A stretch of DNA of 5,213 bases. Source: Acidimicrobiales bacterium (lineage in GTDB: Bacteria > Actinomycetota > Acidimicrobiia > Acidimicrobiales > SHLQ01). The notes beneath the pieces are model-generated. The model did not search any database. It was not told the origin of the DNA and saw only the letters and a program-made list of their open reading frames with translations. The position numbers were made by a program, and so were the translations under genes. Positions 1 to 4,554 of the stretch are shown here, one piece after another. Where the stretch lies: positions 1-5,213 of the forward strand of contig JABDJW010000146.1 in NCBI GenBank assembly GCA_013002375.1, in the 5' to 3' direction. Position 1 is the stretch's first letter, and each line of letters begins with the position of its first letter.

Positions 1-76
1 TTGTAGACCCGGTCCAGAGGTGGTGTTCGCCGGTCCGATCGACCTTGGCCTCGAATGAGTCTCCGCCGGCTGCCAT
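1..76 (-). CDS. Partial gene: N terminus of a putative HNH endonuclease
   Basis: Only the first 25 codons are inside the window; the gene runs leftward off the edge. From the ATG at 76 the protein reads as a short Gly/Ala start, then FEAKVDRTGEHHLWTGST. A phenylalanine, a KV-D-TG stretch and a WTG motif in this order are typical of the N terminus of small HNH homing/restriction-type nucleases, where the text usually continues into a Gly-Tyr-Gly segment and the HNH metal site. That catalytic part lies outside the window, so nuclease function is inferred from the N terminus alone. No good Shine-Dalgarno sequence is visible; instead a 9-bp direct repeat (84-104) sits directly before the start. 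Genes of this kind are common in actinobacteria and their phages, often as lone accessory genes beside tRNAs, as here. Confidence 0.5.
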   Translation of the reverse strand, partial: MAAGGDSFEAKVDRTGEHHLWTGST

Positions 77-83
77 GCCCGCA

Positions 84-104
84 GTTTAACAGTGGGTTTA
101 ACAG
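84..104. repeat. Two 9-bp direct repeats (GTTTAACAG) upstream of the HNH-like gene
   Basis: GTTTAACAG occurs at 84-92 and again at 96-104, a period of 12 bases, ending 8 bases before the start codon of the leftward HNH-like gene at 76. The stretch is much richer in A+T than its surroundings. It could be a repressor site or part of the promoter; no clear -35/-10 pair was recognised around it, so the role is open. Confidence 0.45.
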
Positions 105-155
105 GAGTAAAAGACACCCGAGGTGCCGAACTCGCCTTGTTAGACTGCGAATACA

Positions 156-198
156 AGAAACCCCAGGCCTGCGGGTGAGCCGTCGACCTGGGGTTTCT
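156..198 (-). terminator. Stem-loop terminator after the tRNA-His/tRNA-Lys pair
   Basis: The arms at 156-167 and 187-198 are perfect 12-bp inverted complements (AGAAACCCCAGG against CCTGGGGTTTCT) around a 19-base loop. Read leftward, the stem lies 6 bases after the 3' end of tRNA-Lys and runs into TTGTATT, a short T-rich tail. It most likely ends the leftward tRNA transcript and shields the HNH-like gene from read-through. Confidence 0.8.
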
Positions 199-203
199 CG
201 CTG

Positions 204-276
204 TACGCCCCCTGGGACTTGAACCCAGAACCTGCGGATTAAGAGTCCGATGCTCTGCCAATTGAGCTAGAGGCGC
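204..276 (-). tRNA. tRNA-Lys, anticodon CTT
   Basis: A full 73-base cloverleaf can be folded on the minus strand. The acceptor stem is GCGCCTC (270-276) with GGGGCGT (205-211), including a G1-U72 wobble; the D arm is GCTC/GAGC; the anticodon loop CTCTTAA (239-245) places CTT at 241-243; the T arm is CTGGG-TTCAAGT-CCCAG (212-228). The first pair of the anticodon stem (T27-C43) is a mismatch. The discriminator is A (204) and the following bases are CAG, so CCA is not encoded and must be added. It lies 47 bases downstream of tRNA-His on the same strand and just before a strong terminator, which suggests one transcript. Confidence 0.95.
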
Positions 277-323
277 TTGGATCACCGATGGTACCGGGTC
301 GAGACCAGATGCCAGCAGCGACT

Positions 324-401
324 TGGGGTGACCGACGGGATTTGAACCCGCGACAACCGCGCCCACAACGCGGGGCTCTACCGGGCTGAGCTACGGCCAC
401 C
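324..401 (-). tRNA. tRNA-His, anticodon GTG, with encoded G-1 and CCA
   Basis: The minus strand folds into a complete cloverleaf: acceptor GTGGCCG (394-400) with CGGTCAC (328-334), D arm GCTC/GAGC, anticodon stem CCGCG/CGCGG around loop TTGTGGG with GTG at 364-366, and T arm GCGGG-TTCAAAT-CCCGT. The extra 5' G that marks histidine tRNAs is encoded at 401 and faces the discriminator C at 327, as expected for recognition by histidyl-tRNA synthetase. The next bases read CCA (324-326), so the 3' end is encoded, unlike the other two tRNAs here. Position 401 is the G-1; the standard numbering begins at 400. Confidence 0.96.
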
Positions 402-414
402 AGGTGAAGCCCAC

Positions 415-420
415 AGCGTA
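415..420 (-). promoter_or_regulatory. Possible -10 box for the tRNA-His/tRNA-Lys transcript
   Basis: On the minus strand TACGCT lies about 14 bases before the tRNA-His 5' end. It keeps the TA...T frame of a -10 hexamer and is in a reasonable place for a tRNA promoter. No convincing -35 box was seen at the right distance, so this is only a candidate. Confidence 0.25.
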
Positions 421-467
421 GCGCCCCCGCGCTCGGCTGCCGACTCGAATATCAGCGCCTCTCGGAT

Positions 468-1361
468 CTAGGAGGCGATGACAACTTCGCCTGCGTCGAA
501 GCTCGGGTTGAACCCGCCGCACACGCCGGGTTCGAAGCCCTCGGGCACGTTGCTTTCGATGCGCACGACGAGGTCGAGGCCCGACGACGCAACCTCGGCT
601 TCGGCGGCCGCGACCATCTCGTCGACCGTCGGGCAGGGGGAGGATTGTTCCACCGCAAGCAATGCGGCCCGCAGTGCGATCCACGGGTCATCGGGATGCA
701 GCGGTTCAGGCGCCGTCAATCCAGCCTGGGCACAGGTTCCGATGCTGGGAATGACGATGACGTGAAGTCCGGCGTTGCTGCACGCCAGCAGCTCGGGGTT
801 CGGGTCCGCTGTGCCATCGGGGTAGGTCATGTCGGCCGATCGCCAATCGTCGGCACATACGGCGATGGCGGCCTCGACGCCGACGAAGTCGACGTGGATG
901 CCTCGGGACTGCGCGTCTTCCTTGGGCTCGTTGTGGCAGGAGAAGATGCCGCTGATCGCAAAGGCGGGCGAGTCTTCCGGATTGGGGGCGAGTGCTGCCG
1001 TACTGGTGGGAACGGTCGTCGGGTCCGGTTCTGGTTGATCGAGCGTGCCGTCCTCTCCACCGGGATTCAGGGCCAGTGCGGCGACCGCCACGAGCGTGAC
1101 GATCACGGCAGCTGCTGCGAGCACGATGCCGGCGCGGTAGTTCGGCCGCGGCCCATCGGGTTCGGCGTAGTCCTCCAAGCCCGAAGTCCGGTCGTGTCCT
1201 GACGCGACAGTGGTGCTTGCGCCTGGTTCGAGCTCGGAGTCCGCCGTGGCCTGCCCGAGCACGCGCTCCAGCACGCGCTGCTGCATCGCCGCGTCCCCCG
1301 GCCGGGGTTCGGCCGCGGTGTCGCCCGCCCGAAGGAGCTCGAAGGGGTCGGTTTCGGTCAC
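468..1361 (-). CDS. One-pass membrane protein, probable anti-sigma factor of the adjacent ECF sigma
   Basis: This 297-residue protein starts at a GTG that overlaps the stop of the upstream sigma gene by 4 bases (GTGA at 1358-1361), so the two are probably translated in a coupled way. Layout: an N-terminal part beginning MTETDPFELLRAGD and containing MQQRVLERVLGQ (about 26-37), of the kind that in actinobacteria binds an ECF sigma factor in the cytoplasm; a charged linker; one hydrophobic membrane segment (about 78-98); a Pro/Thr-rich stalk (107-132); and an outside domain of about 165 residues with six cysteines (142, 169, 194, 210, 243, 281), enough for three disulfides. There is no HxxxCxxC zinc anti-sigma motif. 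The outer domain is not one I can name. Position, topology and coupling support the anti-sigma role; direct sequence evidence for it is modest. A sensor domain that responds to an outside ligand or redox state is an inference. Confidence 0.72.
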   Translation of the reverse strand: MTETDPFELLRAGDTAAEPRPGDAAMQQRVLERVLGQATADSELEPGASTTVASGHDRTSGLEDYAEPDGPRPNYRAGIVLAAAAVIVTLVAVAALALNPGGEDGTLDQPEPDPTTVPTSTAALAPNPEDSPAFAISGIFSCHNEPKEDAQSRGIHVDFVGVEAAIAVCADDWRSADMTYPDGTADPNPELLACSNAGLHVIVIPSIGTCAQAGLTAPEPLHPDDPWIALRAALLAVEQSSPCPTVDEMVAAAEAEVASSGLDLVVRIESNVPEGFEPGVCGGFNPSFDAGEVVIAS

Positions 1362-2011
1362 GGGCTCGGGCTTTCTCTCGGTGCGTATCTTGTCGGCTGG
1401 CCCCGAAGGCGGATCCGAGGGCTGCGGTCGACTCGGTCCCGCAAATCGATGGTCGGAGAACTCGCGGTCGTGCCCTGACTTGTGTCCACCTCGGCCAATT
1501 CGTCGCGAGCGCTGGCGGCGAGCTGCTTGCGAAGGCGGTAGAGGCGCGTACGGACGGCGGCAACGTTGAGGCCGGTCACATCGGCGATCTGCTTGTAGGT
1601 CAGGCCCTCGACCGCGTGGAGCAAGATGAGCTCCTGCTCGACGATTGTGAGCGCGCGAAAATGGGCGGCAACGACCGCGAAATCAAGGCGCGCCATGCTG
1701 ATGTCCGCGGTGTTCGGCTCGATGGTCAGACGCTCGCTGAGCGCCTTGTCTTCGAGCCGGTTCGAACGAGCGGCCGACCGCCGCCGATTGCCGAGTACTC
1801 GGTAGGCGACGCCGTACAACCACGCGAGGGGAGCGTCGGCGCTGGCGAACTGGTCGACGCGCCGCCACGCCGTGGCGTAGATGTCGGCGACCGCGTCCTC
1901 GGTGTCAGCAGGCGCGGTGCGCCGCCGGCAGTAGGCCAGGAGGTCCGGGAACGTCTGCTGGTAGAGGACCTCGAACTCTGCCTGCGCTTCGTTCGGGTCG
2001 TGTCCGGCCAA
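1358..2011 (-). CDS. ECF-type (group 4) RNA polymerase sigma factor
   Basis: The 217-residue product has the two ECF regions. Region 2 spans about 10-80, with LYQQTFPDLLAYCRRR, then ADIYATAWRRVDQF (2.2/2.3) and AWLYGVAYRVLGNRRR (2.4, -10 recognition). Region 4 spans about 105-165, with LTIVEQELILLHAVEGLTYK and the helix-turn-helix IADVTGLNVAAVRTRLYRLRKQL that reads the -35 box. After it comes an unusual Arg/Ser/Pro-rich tail of about 50 residues (168-217) without region homology. No SnoaL-like extension is present. The start is TTG at 2011: an in-frame stop at 2021-2023 rules out a longer protein, no ATG or GTG follows before region 2, and AAGG sits 7 bases upstream. It overlaps the probable anti-sigma gene by 4 bases and begins 36 bases after the I36-like gene, so all three may share an mRNA. 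Its promoter targets cannot be told from this window. Confidence 0.93.
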   Translation of the reverse strand: MAGHDPNEAQAEFEVLYQQTFPDLLAYCRRRTAPADTEDAVADIYATAWRRVDQFASADAPLAWLYGVAYRVLGNRRRSAARSNRLEDKALSERLTIEPNTADISMARLDFAVVAAHFRALTIVEQELILLHAVEGLTYKQIADVTGLNVAAVRTRLYRLRKQLAASARDELAEVDTSQGTTASSPTIDLRDRVDRSPRIRLRGQPTRYAPRESPSP

Positions 2012-2028
2012 ACCTGTGCCTTACTGCC

Positions 2029-2042
2029 GGCGCGGTTGCGCC
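2029..2042 (-). other. Small hairpin between the I36-like gene and the sigma gene
   Basis: GGCGC and GCGCC form a 5-bp stem with a 4-base loop (read leftward GGCGC-AACC-GCGCC) in the 36-base gap between the I36-like stop codon and the TTG start of the sigma gene. There is no T-run, so it is unlikely to be a full terminator. It might weaken read-through or shape mRNA processing; chance is also possible in DNA this rich in GC. Confidence 0.3.
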
Positions 2043-2047
2043 AGGAA

Positions 2048-2665
2048 CTAGTAGATCCGTACCGATGATACGTCGTTGTTCCATCCGGCCGCCATACCCG
2101 GCGAGCCATCCCAGGCCTGCGTCTGGTTGGTCGGATACAAGCCTCCGCCCCCGTTGGCGTAGTCATGGAACGTCGCGTTGCACCCGCCGATGTGGTACGA
2201 GCTGGTCTTCTGGTTGAAGCCGTAGCTGCTCAAGTTGATCCACTGATTTCGGAGCTGGAAGTTGATTTTGGCGCCGGTGCCGTATGCGCCGTCATACAGC
2301 CACAGCTTGGTGGCGCAGTTCGCGAACGATGACTTGCCTCGACGCGTCGAGAATCCGCGCACCGGACCATGTTCGTCGATGAGCTCGGCACTGCGAGCCT
2401 CCAACTGCTCGACCGAGTCGAAGCACTCCGGCATGTCGAGCACATCCGGCCGCACCAAGCAGGCCTCGGCGTCCTCCCAATCGGCCGCCATGTCGATGAT
2501 CGTGCCGTTGTAGAGCGCCGGTGTGGTCATGTCGGCGATGGGTTCCGCCGATGCCGGCGAGGCGCCGGTGGTCATCGTCGAGAGCAAGCCGATCGTCGCG
2601 AAGAGAGCGATCGTGACGCGCCGAACGCGCGGGAGGGTGGCCCGCGACGTGGGGAAGTTCTGCAT
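2048..2665 (-). CDS. Secreted beta/gamma-crystallin-like protein of the peptidase inhibitor I36 type
   Basis: The 205-residue product starts at the ATG at 2665, preceded by AAAGGA at good spacing. A signal peptide is clear: Arg residues at 8, 13, 15, 16, a hydrophobic core (about 17-34) and an ASPASA site, so cleavage is likely after residue 40. Residues 41-115 form a linker with Cys69 and Cys81. Residues 118-205 carry two crystallin-like motifs: LWLYDGAYGTGAKINF...WINLSSYGFNQKTSS (121-156) and ATFHDYANGGGGLYPTN...AAGWNNDVSSVRIY (164-205). The second ends in NNDVSS, a perfect match to the (N/D)(N/D)xx(S/T)S calcium motif; the first has NQKTSS, with Gln at the second place. The pattern matches family I36, founded on the Streptomyces metalloproteinase inhibitor SMPI. 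Cys117 and Cys162 may form a disulfide. Whether it inhibits a protease, binds calcium, or has a structural role cannot be decided. It is the likely first gene of the sigma/anti-sigma cluster. Confidence 0.85.
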   Translation of the reverse strand: MQNFPTSRATLPRVRRVTIALFATIGLLSTMTTGASPASAEPIADMTTPALYNGTIIDMAADWEDAEACLVRPDVLDMPECFDSVEQLEARSAELIDEHGPVRGFSTRRGKSSFANCATKLWLYDGAYGTGAKINFQLRNQWINLSSYGFNQKTSSYHIGGCNATFHDYANGGGGLYPTNQTQAWDGSPGMAAGWNNDVSSVRIY

Positions 2666-2716
2666 TGTGTTTCCTTTGGGTTGCGGGTCCCGCCATTCGG
2701 GGCCCGATACCCCCGC

Positions 2717-2766
2717 TGTGTCCGGTTTCGGACATTCCTCGCGACACATTTCGATTTCCGGACACA
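2717..2766. promoter_or_regulatory. Cluster of TGTCCG/CGGACA half-sites between divergent genes: candidate operator
   Basis: The 113-base gap between the two divergent start codons (2665 and 2779) contains TGTCCG-N4-CGGACA at 2719-2734, a perfect 6-bp inverted repeat. It also contains an outer pair, TGTGTCCGG (2717-2725) and CCGGACACA (2758-2766), exactly complementary over 9 bases. The two rightward half-sites sit in TTTCGGACA and TTTCCGGACA, about 30 bases or three helical turns apart. This is the layout of a dimer-binding site with an auxiliary site. The LuxR-type protein encoded next to it is the natural candidate for the binding factor; that is an inference. No firm -35/-10 boxes were identified for either gene. 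Confidence 0.6.
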
Positions 2767-2778
2767 AATGCAGATGTG

Positions 2779-3408
2779 ATGGAAAAACAGGCGGAAACGG
2801 CCGAGGTGATCGACCTCACCGCGCTCAAAACCGAGTTGCCGGCGATCGTGCACGTCACGGCTTGGGCGGCCGAACATCGCCCCCTCATCGATCGCCTCAC
2901 CGAACTCGGGATCGACGCCGTGGTGTGCCCGGTCGCGGGGCCGCGGCGGCCGCCGGGCGTGTGGGTCGTCACGCCGACCGAACTGGCGGCGTCGCCACCG
3001 CCGAGTCACGCAACCCTGGTGTTGGGTGACCCGAACGACGTCGCCCAGCAACGCCAAGCGCTCCGAAGTGGGGCCCTTGGGGTAGTAGCTGCTGATTCCC
3101 CAACTGCCCAGTTGAGGTTGGTGCTTGTCGCCGCCGAAAGGGGATCAGCGCTACTTCCCGAGGGGGTCGGACGCGCCCTGGCCACCCGGTTGGCCGAGCC
3201 TCCGGTCGACGTGGAACTCGAGCCGCGCCAGCAGCGGATCGTCGAGGGGCTGGCCGACGGCAGTTCGATCGAACAGGTGGCGACGATCTGCGGTATCTCC
3301 GAGCGTCACGCCCGCCGCGAGCTCGGTCGGGTCTGGCACCAGGCCGGCGTCCCGAACCGCACGGTCGGCCTCATAGAAATGGCCCGCTGGGGCTACCTCG
3401 AACCCTGA
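2779..3408 (+). CDS. LuxR-family transcriptional regulator with a degenerate receiver domain
   Basis: From the ATG at 2779 the product has 209 residues. Residues 147-209 are a LuxR/GerE-type helix-turn-helix: LEPRQQRIVEGLADGSSIEQ, then VATICGISERHARRELGRVW, with a C-terminal helix ending in GLIEMARWGYLEP. Residues 20-140 keep the outline of a response-regulator receiver: alternating hydrophobic strands (IVHVTAW, AVVCPV, VWVVTP, ATLVLGD), then ALRSGALGVVAADSPTAQL and an AAERGSALLPEGVGRALATR linker. The phospho-acceptor Asp before a MP motif and the usual Lys of the LKD segment are both missing, so control by phosphorylation is unlikely. A pseudo-receiver that binds a small molecule or protein, or acts constitutively, fits better. 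No Shine-Dalgarno is seen; GTG at 2776 is an alternative start and the mRNA may be leaderless. It is divergent from the I36-like gene and may control it and itself. Confidence 0.82.
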   Translation: MEKQAETAEVIDLTALKTELPAIVHVTAWAAEHRPLIDRLTELGIDAVVCPVAGPRRPPGVWVVTPTELAASPPPSHATLVLGDPNDVAQQRQALRSGALGVVAADSPTAQLRLVLVAAERGSALLPEGVGRALATRLAEPPVDVELEPRQQRIVEGLADGSSIEQVATICGISERHARRELGRVWHQAGVPNRTVGLIEMARWGYLEP

Positions 3409-3447
3409 CGTCGCGCCTCTCGCGCCCAGCTGGCCCCGCCTTCTCGC

Positions 3448-3500
3448 CCGAACTGGTTGGAAATCCGACGCGTAGGTCTCGTTTTCTCCAACCAGTTCGG
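3448..3500 (+). terminator. Perfect 14-bp inverted repeat, probable terminator of the LuxR-type gene
   Basis: CCGAACTGGTTGGA at 3448-3461 is exactly complementary to TCCAACCAGTTCGG at 3487-3500, with a 25-base loop that contains GTTTTC near its end. It begins 40 bases after the regulator's stop codon. AATCTTT follows the stem on the plus strand. The long, exact stem is not expected by chance. Termination is the simplest role; the moderate GC of the arms compared with the surroundings and the lack of a true T-run leave room for a mobile or intergenic repeat unit. Confidence 0.6.
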
Positions 3501-3507
3501 AATCTTT

Positions 3508-3640
3508 CAGAGGGAGTTCTGAGCCCGCGTTGGAAGACGTGCAGTTGTGAGCCGCCAGGCGCGATCGTGCGGACAGAGGGAGTTCTGAGCCCCCAGGGCG
3601 AAGAACTCTGTTAGTGACTAGCCCGCCAGGGCGAGGAACG
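3508..3640. repeat. Degenerate direct-repeat block in non-coding DNA
   Basis: A 19-base unit (CAGAGGGAGTTCTGAGCCC) is found exactly at 3508-3526 and 3574-3592, 66 bases apart. Two weaker copies of its core lie at 3543-3553 (AGTTGTGAGCC) and 3613-3623 (AGTGACTAGCC). A second shared block, CCAGGGCGAAGAAC at 3593-3606, recurs at 3626-3639 with one mismatch. Inside it GAGTTCT (3580-3586) can pair with AGAACTC (3602-3608) to form a 7-bp stem with a 15-base loop. No coding frame fits the stretch 3409-3643, which otherwise appears to be empty. The block lies downstream of both the rightward regulator and the leftward tRNA-Arg. Confidence 0.65.
3580..3608 (-). terminator. Possible terminator hairpin downstream of tRNA-Arg
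   Basis: GAGTTCT (3580-3586) and AGAACTC (3602-3608) form a 7-bp stem with a 15-base loop. Read leftward it lies about 36 bases after the tRNA-Arg 3' end and is followed by CCTCTGTCC, without a real T-run. It is the nearest hairpin that could end the tRNA transcript. It is also part of the repeat block, so its role is uncertain. Confidence 0.35.
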
Positions 3641-3643
3641 GCG

Positions 3644-3719
3644 TGCCCCCGACAGGATTCGAACCTGCGACCGACGGGATAGAAGCCCGTTGCTCTAATC
3701 CGGACTGAGCTACGGGGGC
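3644..3719 (-). tRNA. tRNA-Arg, anticodon TCT
   Basis: A 76-base cloverleaf folds on the minus strand: acceptor GCCCCCG (3713-3719) with CGGGGGC (3645-3651), D arm GCTC/GAGC with a long loop, anticodon stem ACGGG/CCCGT around the loop CTTCTAT with TCT at 3681-3683, and T arm GCAGG-TTCGAAT-CCTGT. The discriminator is A at 3644 and the next bases are CGC, so CCA is not encoded. The TCT anticodon reads AGA/AGG, rare arginine codons in DNA this rich in GC. It is divergent from the lipoprotein gene, with 51 bases between. Confidence 0.95.
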
Positions 3720-3725
3720 CCGTCC

Positions 3726-3731
3726 AGAATA
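3726..3731 (-). promoter_or_regulatory. Candidate -10 box of tRNA-Arg
   Basis: Read leftward, TATTCT (3731 to 3726) ends 6 bases before the tRNA-Arg 5' end, so transcription would start at or close to the mature end. Its TAT...T form is a fair match to the -10 consensus. No clear -35 box was found at 16-18 bases upstream. Confidence 0.35.
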
Positions 3732-3770
3732 GGTGGGAACCAGCCGACCGCGACCGCTCGTCGAAGGAAC

Positions 3771-4523
3771 ATGATTCTCCCCACCGCTCTGCACCGTTTC
3801 GTTTTGGCCCTGCTCGTGGTTGTCGCCCTCGCCACCGCGTGTGGATCGTCGGGCGACGATGTGTCGACGCCCGGGGATTCCGACCCGACGCCGACCACCG
3901 TCGTCGATCCCGGTGACACGCTGCCCCCGCCGACCCCTGGTGGCGGCCCGGATGTCGCCGCGCCCGGGCTTGTTGGGCCCGACTGGGTCGTGGTGGACGA
4001 AGCGCCCGGCATCGTCGATGCCTCGCCCATCCCGGTCGATTCGCTGACCGTCGATCCCGATGGCGTCACCGTCACAGCGGCGTTCACCATCGGCGTCGAG
4101 CCCTGCACGCTGCGTCGGGTCAGCGCCCGTCAGACCGCTGACGCGGTCGAGGTGCTGGTCGAATCCGGCATCGGCAAGGACGCCGCCACGATCACCTGCC
4201 CGGCCCTCGCCGAACTCGTGGAGGTGTCCTTCCAGCTCGCCGAGCCGATCGGCAACCGCGAGCTCATCTCGGTGGGCGGCACGACCGACAACGGACCGGT
4301 CCGAGGCCCGGTGGACCCCGATGGCATGCTCGATCCGGCGTACGTCGACAGCTACATCGGCCTCGAGTACGGCGCGGCGGAGGCCAAGGCCAAAGCCGAC
4401 GGCGTCGAGATCCGCATTGCCCGTGAAGACGACGACTTCTTCGCCCTGACCGAGGATTTCCGGGGGAATCGCGTGAACGTCGAGATCGACGACGGCATCA
4501 TCACCGCGCTCGAGAACTGGTAA
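3771..4523 (+). CDS. Lipoprotein with a C-terminal I78/potato-inhibitor-I-like domain
   Basis: The 250-residue product starts at ATG 3771; AAGGA lies unusually close, ending 2 bases before it. A hydrophobic segment (about 10-22) ends in LATAC, so Cys24 is the probable lipidation site. A disordered Asp/Pro/Thr/Gly linker follows (25-65). Residues 70-170 form a domain with Cys112 and Cys143, ending in AEPIGNREL; this kind of C...C...PLGDR-like domain recurs in exported actinobacterial proteins, from memory and without a firm name. Residues 191-250 (YVDSYIGLEYGAAEAKAKAD ... LTEDFRGNRVNVEIDDGIITALENW) resemble the I78 / potato inhibitor I fold: a YIG opening, a helix, an exposed loop (about 219-227), then T-D-R-NRVNVE-DDGII strands. 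In that fold the loop is the protease-binding site. The inhibitor role is inferred. It converges on the EAL gene 31 bases downstream. Confidence 0.8.
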   Translation: MILPTALHRFVLALLVVVALATACGSSGDDVSTPGDSDPTPTTVVDPGDTLPPPTPGGGPDVAAPGLVGPDWVVVDEAPGIVDASPIPVDSLTVDPDGVTVTAAFTIGVEPCTLRRVSARQTADAVEVLVESGIGKDAATITCPALAELVEVSFQLAEPIGNRELISVGGTTDNGPVRGPVDPDGMLDPAYVDSYIGLEYGAAEAKAKADGVEIRIAREDDDFFALTEDFRGNRVNVEIDDGIITALENW

Positions 4524-4524
4524 C

Positions 4525-4553
4525 CCGCCGATCGGTCGGGCCGGCCGCGGCGG
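4525..4553. terminator. Weak GC-rich hairpin between convergent genes
   Basis: CCGCCG (4525-4530) can pair with CGGCGG (4548-4553) in the 31-base gap between the lipoprotein stop and the EAL gene stop; the loop holds further self-complementary bases (GGCCGGCC). Neither side has a T-run. It could serve as a shared terminator for the two converging genes, but such stems also arise by chance at this GC content. Confidence 0.3.
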
Positions 4554-4554
4554 T

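Noticed and set aside
645..1202. A 185-codon plus-strand open frame opposite the anti-sigma gene.
   Set aside because: Gly/Arg/Val-rich composition, no start signal and no domain; a shadow of the minus-strand gene.
706..1563. A 285-codon open frame on the minus strand in another frame across the sigma and anti-sigma genes.
   Set aside because: Extremely Arg-rich translation without a domain, overlapping two genes with clear features; typical of an out-of-frame reading in GC-rich DNA.
1217..2068. A 283-codon open frame on the plus strand, opposite the sigma gene.
   Set aside because: Its product is Arg/Ala-rich with no recognisable domain; it is the high-GC shadow of the well-supported sigma factor on the minus strand.
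2666..2767. A longer version of the I36-like protein starting at the ATG at 2767.
   Set aside because: The extra 34 residues are not signal-peptide-like and would cover the operator region. The ATG at 2665 has AAAGGA at proper spacing and is followed by a textbook signal peptide.
2665..2778. A longer version of the LuxR-type regulator starting at the ATG at 2665.
   Set aside because: It would reach to the start codon of the divergent gene and code for a Pro-rich, family-unlike extension across the palindromes. The ATG at 2779 gives the usual length.
2292..2972. A 226-codon minus-strand open frame spanning the divergent promoter.
   Set aside because: It runs through the operator region and out of frame through both neighbours, with Arg/His-rich low-complexity translation.
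3508..3640. A CRISPR array.
   Set aside because: Only two exact copies, irregular spacing (28, 38 and 32 bases between the cores) and degenerate flanking copies; no cas genes in the window.
3710..4108. A minus-strand open frame of 132 codons opposite the lipoprotein start.
   Set aside because: Gly/Ser/Thr/Pro-rich shadow of the lipoprotein's linker-coding DNA, and it overlaps the tRNA-Arg end.
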